From CAVVSQ01 sp963848825 (GTDB lineage: Bacteria > Planctomycetota > Planctomycetia > Gemmatales > Gemmataceae), in NCBI GenBank assembly GCA_963848825.1, contig CAWKFA010000009.1, forward strand, positions 907,579 through 971,578: DNA of 64,000 nucleotides. Reading direction: 5' to 3'. Positions 37,856 through 47,255 of the stretch are shown here, in pieces. The translations under genes and the position numbers were made by a program. The number at the start of each line of letters is the position of its first letter. The stretch's first letter is position 1. The notes beneath the pieces are model-generated. The model saw only the letters and a program-made list of their open reading frames with translations, was not told where the DNA came from and did no database searches.

Positions 37856-38484
37856 ATGAAAAACCCGACAGATATGCGAAGGGAATCACGGGGCACCGCA
37901 AGAAAACTTGGATTTTCCATAAATGAAAACCTCCCTCTACTTGATGCCAAGCTAAGCGTTCGTCGTCGGTGCGATGAAGTGGTTAATCGGCTTCTAGGAA
38001 TGCTTTGCGTAGCGGCTGCCGCATATGGCTTCGACAATCGGAAAGCGACCAGTTGGCTTCGGCGGGAAGTACCGACGGCAATCCTTTCAGACGCTGAGGC
38101 GCCTTTCTGGAAACGAGGACGGGTGACCGACGTAAGTTCATGACGCAGATCGAGGGCATGTTCGCACTGGGGTGGGCCATTCAGATTGTGCCAGCGCTTG
38201 ATTTTGGGAGGACTTGCCCGCCAGATTTTGTAAAGCGATTCCCGGACTTGAAACGGGACGAAAGCAGTGCGTCCTTTCGAGGTCAAGCGGCCTTGCTCCC
38301 AAGCGAAGAAATAATGCAGGCTGTCGATCTTTCGTATTGCCTTCACGCGTCTGTAAGAGACGCCCAACTTGTCGGGAAGAAAACTCCCGGCAAAGTCGAA
38401 GATTATGTGATCGTTGAGCGCCGACATGCCTTGGAATGGATTTTGACAGAAGGTGAATGGGATGATGTGGCAATGGACACGTAG
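37856..38484 (+). CDS. DUF4272-domain protein, one frameshift
   Basis: About 209 residues. The first part MKNPTDMRRESRGTARKLGF and LLGMLCVAAAAYGFDNRKAT and the second part IEGMFALGWAIQIVPALDFG and LSYCLHASVRDAQLVGKKTP together match DUF4272 proteins. The two parts are in different frames; the break is at about 38128, just before KFMTQIEGM. The function of DUF4272 is unknown. It begins 33 bp after the M50-like gene on the same strand. Confidence 0.8.
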
Positions 38485-38526
38485 TATCCGTTAGAGTCAC
38501 CCGTTAGCAGCTACAGAGGTCGAATC

Positions 38527-38955
38527 GTGCTACCAGGGTCGCCCCAGGACGGCAACAACACTCCAGCCGAGTACAGTTCGCCGACCAGCAGCGAGGAGTT
38601 GCTGAGGCAATATGCGGCCGGCCAGCGACTTTTTCCGCGATGCCAATATCCAGACGGTTCCTCCTTGCAGAATGCGGTTTTAGCGAGTGCCTTGTTCAAA
38701 GACTCCTGGTTGAGTGACGTGGATTTTCGTGGCACCGACTTCCGCGGATGCCGTTTCGAAAGTTGCAACGTGAAGTGTTCGGACTTCTGGGAGGCCGATT
38801 TGCGCGGCGCAGCATTTACTGGAAACACGCCAATCGAGGCCACGATGTGGGATGGGGCAAAGGTTGAAGGAGCAGACTTCGGCGGCGTCACGTTCCATGG
38901 CAGCTTTGTGAACGACCCTGAATTCCCGTTCGGTCGGTACGGAGGCCGCTGCTGA
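38527..38955 (+). CDS. pentapeptide-repeat protein
   Basis: 142 residues from a GTG start. Residues about 50-125 follow the A(D/N)LXX pattern: DVDFRGTDFRGCRFESCNVK, then CSDFWEADLRGAAFTG, then VEGADFGGVTFHG. Such repeats form a right-handed quadrilateral beta-helix; functions range from gyrase protection to scaffolding, and none can be assigned here. Preceded by the DUF4272 gene with a 42 bp gap. Confidence 0.82.
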   Translation: MLPGSPQDGNNTPAEYSSPTSSEELLRQYAAGQRLFPRCQYPDGSSLQNAVLASALFKDSWLSDVDFRGTDFRGCRFESCNVKCSDFWEADLRGAAFTGNTPIEATMWDGAKVEGADFGGVTFHGSFVNDPEFPFGRYGGRC

Positions 38956-39105
38956 CCAAGGGCTGAAGCTGACAGGGGCCGCCTGGTTATCGAGTTTCAA
39001 TGTCATTGCAGGCGGCCCCGGCAGCTCTGTCCGGCGTCGGTTGACATGTGCACCGGTTCGGCGGGGTAAAGAAAGAATATTTCCATTCGCCTTGTCTTCG
39101 CGAAT

Positions 39106-39783
39106 ATGTTCGCTTTGTTGTTGCCGACGCTGGTTCTTGGTAGCTTCGTCGGCTGCCACCCCTCCGCGCCGCCTTTGCCACGTAATCAAAAGAAGGAGGC
39201 CACACTCGTGGAACCCGATGAGCCGATCCCCTTCGGTTACAAGTGCTCATGGCTCGCGATAAAAACCGACGAGCCCGAAGCAGTCGTCACGTCGCTTGGC
39301 TTAGCAGGTGTCCAAAAATGTAATTGGGCAAAGGGAATCGCGGCAGCGTACAAAGGGGATGTATTCGTGACGCCCGTGGTGCAAGGATGGGTCCTCGTCG
39401 TGAGTATTGCGCTCCCTGAGATTCCTGACCAAAAACGGGGCGATGAATTGACGCCGTTAATAAAAGTGCTCGGCAAGAAATTCAGTGACGTACAGTATTT
39501 CGGAACGCATAGGGTTGTGGGATATCATGCTTGGCTACGTGCCAAAGATGGTGAGATCGTTCGCCGGTACGCCTATCTGGGAGAGCGAGGGGAGACTCTC
39601 CGCGATGATGGGAAGCGGACTGAAGAAGAAAAAAAACTTGGCCTCGTCTACGGTGATTCAAAGTTTCCTTCAGAGCAGGATGTGATGAAACTTGCTGGTG
39701 CCTGGAGCATTGATCCAGTATCGCTCGACGAACTCAAGCTTGCCAAGAGCGTCGGTTACCTTGGATCGTTCCCCAATAAGTGA
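39106..39783 (+). CDS. hypothetical lipoprotein
   Basis: 225 residues. MFALLLPTLVLGSFVGCHPS has a short hydrophobic core and an FVGC lipobox, so a lipid anchor is likely. The rest is a soluble alpha/beta domain (WLAIKTDEPEAVVTSLGLAG, KVLGKKFSDVQYFGTHRVVG, GEIVRRYAYLGERGETLRDD) that I do not recognise. The YAYLGERGE section resembles immunity-type or SUKH-like small domains only loosely. Base composition is lower in GC than the housekeeping genes. Last gene before tRNA-Glu. Confidence 0.7.
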   Translation: MFALLLPTLVLGSFVGCHPSAPPLPRNQKKEATLVEPDEPIPFGYKCSWLAIKTDEPEAVVTSLGLAGVQKCNWAKGIAAAYKGDVFVTPVVQGWVLVVSIALPEIPDQKRGDELTPLIKVLGKKFSDVQYFGTHRVVGYHAWLRAKDGEIVRRYAYLGERGETLRDDGKRTEEEKKLGLVYGDSKFPSEQDVMKLAGAWSIDPVSLDELKLAKSVGYLGSFPNK

Positions 39784-40022
39784 GAGCTTTTGCTGCTGAA
39801 CAAGGCGCGCCGTACTAAACGGCACTCCATTGCTTCCCGCGCCGGATCGTCTGCCCTTGGGACGTCGACTCCCCCGGGTGCCACCTTCCGTGCCGACCGG
39901 TTTAGCTTCGTCACAGCCAAGCTTGCCACGGCCCTACGGGCATAAGAAATGCCGCAAACCATTGTCGGCATTAGACTTTTGCTTGCCATCGCGCAGTTCG
40001 CGATCCTGGCGAATTGAAAAGA

Positions 40023-40095
40023 TGACCCCGACGAGATTTGAACTCGTGTCGCGGCCGTGAAAGGGCCGTGTCCTAGGCCACTAGACGACGGGGCC
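40023..40095 (-). tRNA. tRNA-Glu (anticodon TTC)
   Basis: 73-nt cloverleaf on the minus strand: acceptor arm GGCCCCG/CGGGGTC, anticodon loop CTTTCAC with TTC, T arm GTTCAAATC flanked by ACGAG/CTCGT, discriminator A. No encoded CCA. It stands alone between the accessory stretch and trxA. Confidence 0.96.
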
Positions 40096-40259
40096 AGTCC
40101 GGTTTGATGCGGACAGGTGCATGTTAGCTATACCTCTTGAAAACGTCAAGAATGGCGCCGAATCCTCCCCGGGGCAATCATCATCTAATGGGGGTCATTC
40201 GAAGTGGCGGCTGATACAATAAGCCGAAATTCCTTTTTCCCTGATAAATGAGGATTACC

Positions 40260-40598
40260 ATGGCTAGCCCAAATGTATTGGAATTCACGAGCGATAACTG
40301 GCAGAAAGAGGTCGAACAGAGCGATAAGCCGGTCCTGGTCGATTTTTGGGCGCCCTGGTGTGGCCCGTGCCGGCAGCTTGGGCCGACCATTGACAAGCTG
40401 GCTTCCCAGTTCGGCGGCAAGGTTAAAGTGGGCAAGCTGAACGTCGATGATAGCCCCGACGTGGCCACCAAATATGGCGTCACCAGCATTCCGCGAGTTT
40501 TCTTCTTCAAAGGGGGCGACAAGCCGCAAAAAACCCTTGTCGGCCTCGTTTCGGAAAATGAACTCGTCAAGGCGATCAACGGCATGCTCGAAGCCTAA
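40260..40598 (+). CDS. trxA: thioredoxin
   Basis: 112 residues, the standard thioredoxin size. The redox motif WCGPC lies at residues 33-37 in VDFWAPWCGPCRQLGP, with the cis-Pro in TSIPRVFFFKGG. Reduces protein disulfides using electrons from thioredoxin reductase. ATG 40260 with GAGG about 7 bp upstream is preferred over the ATG four codons earlier. Monocistronic with a clear terminator. Intact. Confidence 0.95.
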   Translation: MASPNVLEFTSDNWQKEVEQSDKPVLVDFWAPWCGPCRQLGPTIDKLASQFGGKVKVGKLNVDDSPDVATKYGVTSIPRVFFFKGGDKPQKTLVGLVSENELVKAINGMLEA

Positions 40599-40618
40599 GC
40601 TTCCGCTCTCATGACCAC

Positions 40619-40668
40619 AGGGCTCCCAGCCTTCCGGTTTACCGTCGGCTGGGAGCCCTCTTTTTGTT
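40619..40668 (+). terminator. intrinsic terminator of trxA
   Basis: AGGGCTCCCAGCC pairs perfectly with GGCTGGGAGCCCT (13 bp) and is followed by CTTTTTG. Confidence 0.93.
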
Positions 40669-40841
40669 TCGGTCCATTTGCCCTTTCGGAAAACTTTCCC
40701 AGATTTACCATGTCCGCGCCTTGACGGGCTTGAGCTTATTATTCACGTCTTCTTGGTTTTGCCGTTATTATCTCCTTTCTCAATTAATCCGCGTCCGGCT
40801 GCCGATAACACCTGCGTCCGTTTCCACCCTGGAGGAGTTCC

Positions 40842-42810
40842 ATGGGCCCCATCGGTCAGCAGTCAGCGCAGCAACCGTCGGACGCTCAGCCTGGCGACAT
40901 CACCGGCGCCCTGCGTGTGCAAGCCGCCGCGGTGGCCGCGCAACAGGCGGCCTTGACCGAGGAGGAATCACGCCTGGCGCTGCAGCGCACGGCGCTGGAA
41001 AAGCACGAAGAACAGCTCGCCGCTCATCTTGAGGAAAAACGGGTCAAGCTGCTGCACCTGAGCGAACGGGCCCAGGCCGAACGAAGTGCTCTGGACAAGG
41101 AGCGTGCCGCCTTCGAGCAACAGGTTCTGAAGTTGACCGGCGACATGACCGAGGGGCAGCGCGAACTTTTCCATGATCAGCAAAAGCTGGTGGTCGAACG
41201 CAAACGCCTCAGTGAACTGCAGCGGCGCATCCGTAAACGGTGGCATCGCTTTTGGCTGGCCGAACGCCAAAAGCTCGAACTGGACCAGACCGCCCTGGCA
41301 GCGGACGCCAGCGCGCTGGAAGAGCAGAGCGAAGATTTGCAACAACGCGAACAGGCACTGGCCGACAAACGGCTACGATTCAACGGCGTTTATGAAGTAG
41401 CCCGATGCCGGCTGCGCGAGGCCTGGCAACGATTGCACGAGGAGCAATTTCGCTGGAAGCACCGGCGCGGCAAGGAACGGGCCGCCCTGAAGGTGCGGGC
41501 GCGTGACCTGGATGCCGCCGAGCAAAATCTGCTCCAGGCACAGACGCTTTTCATCAAGGAAAAGCGTACCTGGGACGCCACTACCAGCGCGGTGCGGGTG
41601 GAATCCGAGAGCCTGGAAACGCGCCTTCGCCATCAGCGCGAAAAGCTCGTCGAGCAGCAACGGGAAAGCGCCCGGCTGGACGCCGAGATTCTGGCGCAAA
41701 CATCTGCTGCTTCCTGCCGTCGCTGGGGATCAAAGCAGCGCGCCGGATGTGGCAGTGCCGTCTGTCGAGGCTGAAAAGAAAGATGGCGAGGGCGTGCTCG
41801 AGCCGATGCGACTGGCCTGGCACAAACGGTTCCATGACCTTGACCAGCTTGCCGGCGTGCTGGCGGATCAGCGTTGCCAACTTATCGAACACTGGCAGCG
41901 CGTCAGCCAACTACAGTATCACTGGGAAAACGAGCGCCAAAACGTCTCCCTGGAACTGGAAGCGCTGGCCCATCGCCTGGCCAACAGCAGCCATCTTTTG
42001 GCGCAACGCGAGCTTGCCGGCCAGCAAGCGGATCAGCTTTTGCGAGCACGGCATGACGAATTGCTGCAGATTCGTCAGCAGATGATCGCCTGGCGGGCGC
42101 GGTTGCGCGTTCGCGAGCAGGCGTGGGAAGGCGAACGCCGGCAATTGCTCACGGAAGTCAAAAATCGCGAAGACCTGGCCGATCAGCACCTGAATACGCT
42201 CGTCGAGTTGCGCCAGCGCTGGACGCAGCGGCGCCGCCAGGAACTGGCCAAGATTCGCGCCGAACGTCAGTCCCTGGAAGAGGCCCGCAAGGAGAATGGT
42301 CAACACCGGCTGGTGCTGGTCGATCAGGCGGCCGCCCTTGAAGCCGACAAACGTATCCTGGCGGAGAAGTCGCTGGCCCTGGAGCAATATCGCCAGGAGT
42401 TTGTGACCAAGGGGAACAGCGCCGCTGTCGAACGCCGGCTGGAAAGGCTGCGCCGCCGCTGGGTCACGCTGAATGCAACGTCCATTCGCCTGGCTCAAAA
42501 AGAGCGTGAGTCCTTCAAGGCCGTGCTGCAGAGCCTGGAGGTGCGTTTCGCCAACCTGCAAACGCGGGCCGACATGGTGGTCCAGGTGGAAGCGGACCTC
42601 ATTGAAAAACAAACGGCATGGGAACACAAGCAAGCGCTCGCGACTGCCCGCCAGACGCGTATGCAACACGAACTCCGGAGCGCCGAGGCTCAACGCCACC
42701 TCTCCGATCAGCAGGTGGCACGCATGAAGGAGGAGATCGAGCGCATCGCCCGTTCGCTAATTGACCAGCCCGATCCACCGCTTTCGGAAGCGCTCGACAC
42801 CGCCGCGTGA
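40842..42810 (+). CDS. long coiled-coil protein, one frameshift
   Basis: About 655 residues, almost wholly predicted coiled coil: very rich in Glu, Gln, Arg, Leu and Ala with heptads (EEESRLALQRTALEKHEEQL, RQKLELDQTALAADASALEE). No signal peptide or membrane span. The frame breaks at about 41705 in a Gln/Ala/Ser stretch (after LDAEILAQ); the second frame runs from LLPAVAGDQSSAPDVAVPSV to LDTAA at 42810. GGAGGAG precedes the ATG. Probably a cytoplasmic scaffold or filament former. Followed closely by a zinc-ribbon membrane protein gene. Confidence 0.8.
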
Positions 42811-42880
42811 GCTGGTTTTCACACGTCAGGGAAAAAGCTAAAATAGGTCGCGGCGGCTGCTATGACGCGAGGTAGGCTCC

Positions 42881-43225
42881 ATGTCTGATGGTAAACATTG
42901 TCCGGCATGCGGCGCCGACATCGGCACCTGGCCGGTGGTCAAAGCGCCCCTGCCCAACAGGATTCAATGCCCCAACTGCAAGGCGCGGCTGGCCTACGCG
43001 GGGATGGGGCCGGTTTATTTGTTGCTGCTGTTGGCGTTCGCGGGCCTGTTCGGTGTCGCGTATTTCGTGGCGAGCGGCTTCGGCAGCTATTTACGTGTCA
43101 TCGTCCTGGTAGTGATCATTGTTGTCGGCTGGGTCCCCATCGAGTTTTTTGTCGCGAAATACTTGCGATCGTACAAGGTGCTCGAGCAGCGTGTCGCCGG
43201 AGACACGCCTAAAAACAAAGGCTAG
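42881..43225 (+). CDS. zinc-ribbon membrane protein
   Basis: 114 residues. Four Cys in CPACGADIG and CPNCKARLA (residues 8-40) form a zinc ribbon; two membrane spans follow (YLLLLLAFAGLFGVAYFVAS and VIVLVVIIVVGWVPIEFFVA). A short basic tail ends the protein. It overlaps the convergent hydrolase gene by 4 bp at the stop codons. Role unknown; possibly linked to the coiled-coil gene 70 bp upstream. Confidence 0.78.
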   Translation: MSDGKHCPACGADIGTWPVVKAPLPNRIQCPNCKARLAYAGMGPVYLLLLLAFAGLFGVAYFVASGFGSYLRVIVLVVIIVVGWVPIEFFVAKYLRSYKVLEQRVAGDTPKNKG

Positions 43226-43695
43226 GACCGGACAGACGTGGATTCGATGCATGCAGTCAGCAGTGCCGTCAGCGCCTCCGGCGCCGCCAGGCGGTGATCA
43301 TTGCCCACTTCGCGCAGCGCGGTCGCGGGCAGACCGCTCTTCTTCGCGAGCTCTTCGCTGTCGGCGAATGGCACAACCTCATCGGCGCGGGAATGCAGGA
43401 TAATGGTGTTGAGTTTGGCCCTGACGGCCCGCCCGTACTTCTTCCAGGCTGGGCAGAGTAACACGAGAGGCACGTTCGCGCTCTTGATGTTGACCGCCAA
43501 GGCACCGCCGCGCGAGGAGCCGACCACCACATCCGGTTGATTCCAGTCAAACGCTGTTTGCGCAATGCGCATGGCTTCTTCGAAGTCCTCGTCCGGCAAT
43601 TTCGGATTGATGACGGCGTGCCCATGCTGGATCAGATACGTCGGTTTGACACCGCCGGGCACGGATTGCCAGCCATGGAGGAAGAGTATTTTCAT
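43222..43695 (-). CDS. alpha/beta hydrolase
   Basis: 157 residues from ATG 43695 (MKILFLHGWQSVPGGVKPTY). Catalytic triad candidates are the Ser in VGSSRGGALA, the Asp in HSRADEVVPF and the His in VGNDHRL. The size and the HGWQS start match small esterase-like hydrolases (YqiA/RBBP9-like). The substrate is unknown. The open frame continues upstream to 43899 without a ribosome site, so the shorter start is used. Divergent from the acyltransferase gene. Confidence 0.82.
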   Translation of the reverse strand: MKILFLHGWQSVPGGVKPTYLIQHGHAVINPKLPDEDFEEAMRIAQTAFDWNQPDVVVGSSRGGALAVNIKSANVPLVLLCPAWKKYGRAVRAKLNTIILHSRADEVVPFADSEELAKKSGLPATALREVGNDHRLAAPEALTALLTACIESTSVRS

Positions 43696-43884
43696 ATTGC
43701 TCTTAGCACGATGAACTAATGCACCCATCCTACCAAAAGACGCCTGGGTTCGCATCCGGGCCGGCGGCACAAGGAAACTCGGCAAACTGGACAATCCGGG
43801 CAAGCCAGCGTCGGGCTCGTATTGAGGTTCTTCGTAAGTCCTGGTAAACAAGGACGCAAGGCTGGATGGGGCAGGGTAAACGCC

Positions 43885-44582
43885 ATGAAAATAAGACATA
43901 CTGGGCTCATTGGGTTGGTGGCGCTGTTGGCCTCGTGGCTTATTCGGGTTTGGCTGGGGACATTACGGTTTCGGATGGCCTATCTGGACGGCAAGGTTCA
44001 TCCCACCGATGCCCGTATCGATCCTCATATCTACGCCTTTTGGCACGAGTCGCTGTTGTTTCCAACGGCGTTCAAGGGACGAGCGAAAATCTTGATCAGC
44101 CAGCATGCCGACGGCGAGCTGATCGCGCGCGTTTGCAAGCATTTGGGGGCCGGCGTCATTCGCGGCTCCACCACGCGCGGCGGCATGGCGGCGCTCATGG
44201 AGATGGCGCATAGCTGCCAAACTTCCCATGTGCTTATCACGCCGGATGGCCCACGCGGTCCGCGCCGGCGTTTACAGGTAGGGGCCGTGCTTCTGGCGTC
44301 CTTGACCGGTTTGCCTCTGGTCCCCCTGGGCCTGGCCTTTACGCCCGTCTGGCGACGAAAAGCTGGGACCGCATGATGCTACCCAAGCCGTGGGGGGCGG
44401 CCCACGGCGTCGTCGGCATGCCGCTGCATGTCCCTCCCAATTTAGGCCGTCAGGATCTGGAGCGCATACGTGACGAGTTTGAACAGGAAATGTTACGGCT
44501 TACCGAAGCGGCGGAGCGTTGGGGCAGCGCGGGAACGCCGCCGCGCGAGGCGATCGTGGTCAACAATAAAATCGCTGCCTGA
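43885..44582 (+). CDS. DUF374/LPLAT-type acyltransferase, one frameshift
   Basis: About 232 residues. An N-terminal membrane helix (LIGLVALLASWLIRVWLG) leads to the DUF374 core: IYAFWHESLLFPTAF, with the HE pair in place of the usual HxxxxD, and ADGELIARVCKHLGAGVIRG, TPDGPRGPRR. These proteins resemble lysophospholipid acyltransferases and lipid A-type acyl transfer enzymes. The frame breaks at about 44355; the tail RMMLPKPWGAAHGVVGMPLH reads to 44582. First gene of an operon with two ketosynthase-type genes. Confidence 0.82.
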
Positions 44583-44624
44583 TGGTCTGGTGATCATAAC
44601 GAGCGGTCGAGCGCGAGGTGGACA

Positions 44625-45418
44625 ATGATGGTCACGGACGATGCCTCGGTAAAGGATACGTGCGCGATTGTCGGCTTTGGCACGGCCCGGGGGACGTTAG
44701 CGGAGATTTCCAGCTGGCGCAAGGATCCCGGCCCCTCGCGCCCAAGGCGCTTGAGTTCCAGATTCTCAAACATGCCGATGAACATACGATACTCGCGTTG
44801 ATGGCGATGATAAGCGGTATGGCCGCGTTGCCGCCGGAAATTGATTTTAGTGGCTGGGGGATCGTGGCCGCTCCGCGCTGGCCGGGGCGCCTCGGTACGC
44901 TTGCCGCTCTGGAAAGGCACCGGGCTGATGGACCGCGCGGCGTGTCGCCGCTGACCATTCCGAACGTCTGTCTGCATTCCCTGTCCAGCACGATCAGCGT
45001 GGTCTTCGCCATGCAGGGGCCCAATTTTGGCGTGGGTGGCGGCCTCGCCGGCGTTGCCGACGGTTTGCTGGCGGGCCTGACGACGCATACGCAATATCGG
45101 CTGCCAGGGACATGGATGATATTCTCCGAATGGGACGTTGAGCCGGGCCAACCGGGCACGAAGGACGAGCCGAGTGCCCGCGCGCTGGCACTGGCGCTCG
45201 GCACCGAGGTAGGGTCCGTGGCGAGCCTGTCACTTCGTCCTACCAGGAAGGCCCCGTGCGGGCCGAGGTATCCACGTCTGGCCGACCTTATCGACTGCTT
45301 CGCCAACGGCCAGGACGGCAAGCCAGCGAACTCGGTCCAGCACCTGCGCATGCCCTGGTCCTGCGTGCTCGATTGGGGCATGGAGTTGGTCCTCACGCAA
45401 GGGATGGCGGCAGCATGA
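44625..45418 (+). CDS. ketosynthase-like protein without active-site Cys, one frameshift
   Basis: About 264 residues related to the N-terminal half of beta-ketoacyl synthases. The start CAIVGFGTARGTLAEISSW and the later ADEHTILALMAMISGMAALP are in different frames, with the break at about 44735. The nucleophile region reads MQGPNFGVGGGLAGVADGLL: the Cys of the usual TACAS is absent. The His motifs of full ketosynthases are absent too. This resembles chain-length-factor-type partners. The stop overlaps the next gene's start (ATGA), so the two are made together, as in ketosynthase heterodimers. GAGG precedes ATG 44625. Confidence 0.75.
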
Positions 45419-46636
45419 ATCACTCTGAACCAGTTTGGGTGACGGGAGTGGGCACAGCGAACCCGCTCGGACATCATTTTGACACCGTGGCGGCCAATCT
45501 TCTGGCCGGGGCGTCGGGGGTTGGTCCCATCACCGATCTACCCCTGGACGAGCACTCATGCCGTATAGCGGGCCGCGTGGGGCCACTTGGCACGCCGCAC
45601 GGCTGGGATGCGGCCGCCTTCGCCAGGCTCGATAAGCTTCATCAACTGATTTTGTGGTGCGCGACGGAAGCCCTGGTGGATGCCGGCCACTGGGATCGGC
45701 GCGCCGACCTGCGTGTTGGCCTCGTGCTTGGGATGGGTGCGGAGTGGCAGCAAGCCTGGGAGTGCGACTGGCACCAGGGAGGCGACCGGGTACGCGCCCT
45801 GCGCGGCGACGAAGAATCTCTCATTCACACCGTGCAGCGCCAGATGGGTCTGACGGGCCCTGCTACCGTGGTGGCGGCAGCCTGCGCCAGCGGCAATGTC
45901 GCCCTGGCCCAGGCGCAAACCTGGCTCAAACGTGGCTGGGTGGATATCTGCCTTGCGGGTGCTTGCGACATGTGGGTTACACCGCTGGCGCTGGCGTCCT
46001 TCGGTCGCTTGCGCGTGTTGTCGCGCCGCAACGAAGATCCTATCCGGGCATCGCGTCCCTTTGACAAGGGCCGCGACGGCTTTGTCATGGGTGAAGGCGG
46101 AGCAATGTTTGTGCTCGAAGGGGCCGAACGGGCGCGGCGGCGGTCGGCGCGTGCCTATTGCGAGCTCGCGGGCCACGGCAGCACCAGCGATGCCTTCAAT
46201 CTTGTCATTCCCTAACGCCGATCCGGCGCCGGCGGCCAAGGCCGTTTGCCTGGCCCTTCGCGATGCCAGCATCAATCCGGACCAAGTGGATTATGTCAAC
46301 GCCCATGGGACGAGCACGCCCGTGGGCGATGCCTGCGAGGCGAAGGTACTCCGCACGGTTCTCGGCCCCGCCTGCGGCTCTGTGCCCGTCAGTTCGACCA
46401 AGAGCATGACCGGGCACCTTCTCAGCGGCGCCGCCGCGGTCGAAGCCTTGATTTGCATGATCGCTCTTCACCGTCAGGCGGTACCGCCCACCATCAACCT
46501 CGACGATCCCGACCCCGACTGCGCCCTCTGCCACGTGCCGAACCAGGCACGACCTCATCCCGTACGGATCGCGCTATCCAATTCCTTCGGCTTCGGCGGC
46601 AACAACACCTGCGTCGTCCTGCGCAAGGTTGCGTGA
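45415..46636 (+). CDS. beta-ketoacyl-ACP synthase (FabF-like), one frameshift
   Basis: About 407 residues. All catalytic residues are present: Cys in VVAAACASGNVALAQA, His in VNAHGTSTPVGD and His in TKSMTGHLLSGAAAVEA. It condenses acyl and malonyl groups on an acyl carrier protein. The frame breaks at about 46212, between STSDAFN and PNADPAPAAKAV. Start ATG 45415 overlaps the Cys-less partner. No acyl carrier protein, reductase or dehydratase is nearby, so it is either a housekeeping FabF or part of a special lipid pathway with the acyltransferase. Repeat copy B follows. Confidence 0.86.
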
Positions 46637-46673
46637 AAGCCGGCTTTCAGCTTGCGGGCGAGCCCTTGAACTT

Positions 46674-46722
46674 TAGCAGCCCGTTGAAAAAGGGGTCAGA
46701 CCCCTTTTTCAACGGGCTGCTA
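46674..46722. repeat. dispersed palindromic repeat, minimal form (copy B)
   Basis: A perfect 49-bp palindrome: arm TAGCAGCCCGTTGAAAAAGG continuing GGTC, a central A, then the exact complement. Its right end provides the TAG stop of the minus-strand gene that abuts it. Lies between convergent genes and could act as a hairpin terminator. Confidence 0.97.
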
Positions 46723-47012
46723 GCGGCTATAGCGAGCATTCAAGTAAGCAGTCTCGCGCAGCGCCATGGCAAAGCCCAGGCCACCCATCAGAACGCCAAA
46801 AAGACGTAGATAAGCCCTGGCCCGCGCTTCCTCGCTGTCCTGTTCATCCAGCCAGGGCGTGCGCCGCTCAACCGGCATAGTTTGGAGCTGCTGCTCGCGC
46901 CAGCGCGCACCCGGGCAACCGCCGCGGGCGACGGATTGAGCTGCATGGCCAGTCCTCCCACGAACAGCCAGGACGCGATAAACAGCCGGGCATAGCTGAC
47001 AGCAACTCGCAA
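46720..47012 (-). CDS. two-helix small membrane protein, one frameshift
   Basis: About 96 residues. First helix VAVSYARLFIASWLFVGGLA; after the shift (near 46905) WREQQLQTMPVERRTPWLDE leads to a second helix AYLRLFGVLMGGLGFAMALR and ends ETAYLNARYSR. The start is probably TTG 47012, with GGGAG about 6 bp before it. The stop TAG comes from the end of repeat copy B. The split means neither half shows up as a full gene on its own. No family recognised. Confidence 0.6.
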
Positions 47013-47255
47013 AGCGCTACTCCCTGAATGCGGCCCAAGCAGCAGAACATGGTAGAGACCAACGCGTATCCTAACGCGTCCGCGATTAGGGTTTCGTGAG
47101 AATCGGCAGCGTTTTCATTTACGACAAAACGCCCGATTTAGTTACAATGGTTTGATCGAGATCGGTGACGGGAGTGTCGTGATGGCAACCGCCCTTTTTA
47201 AAGTGCGCCGCACTGGCGGATGATTGGAAACCATCCAAAAAGAAGTAGGCCGTGC

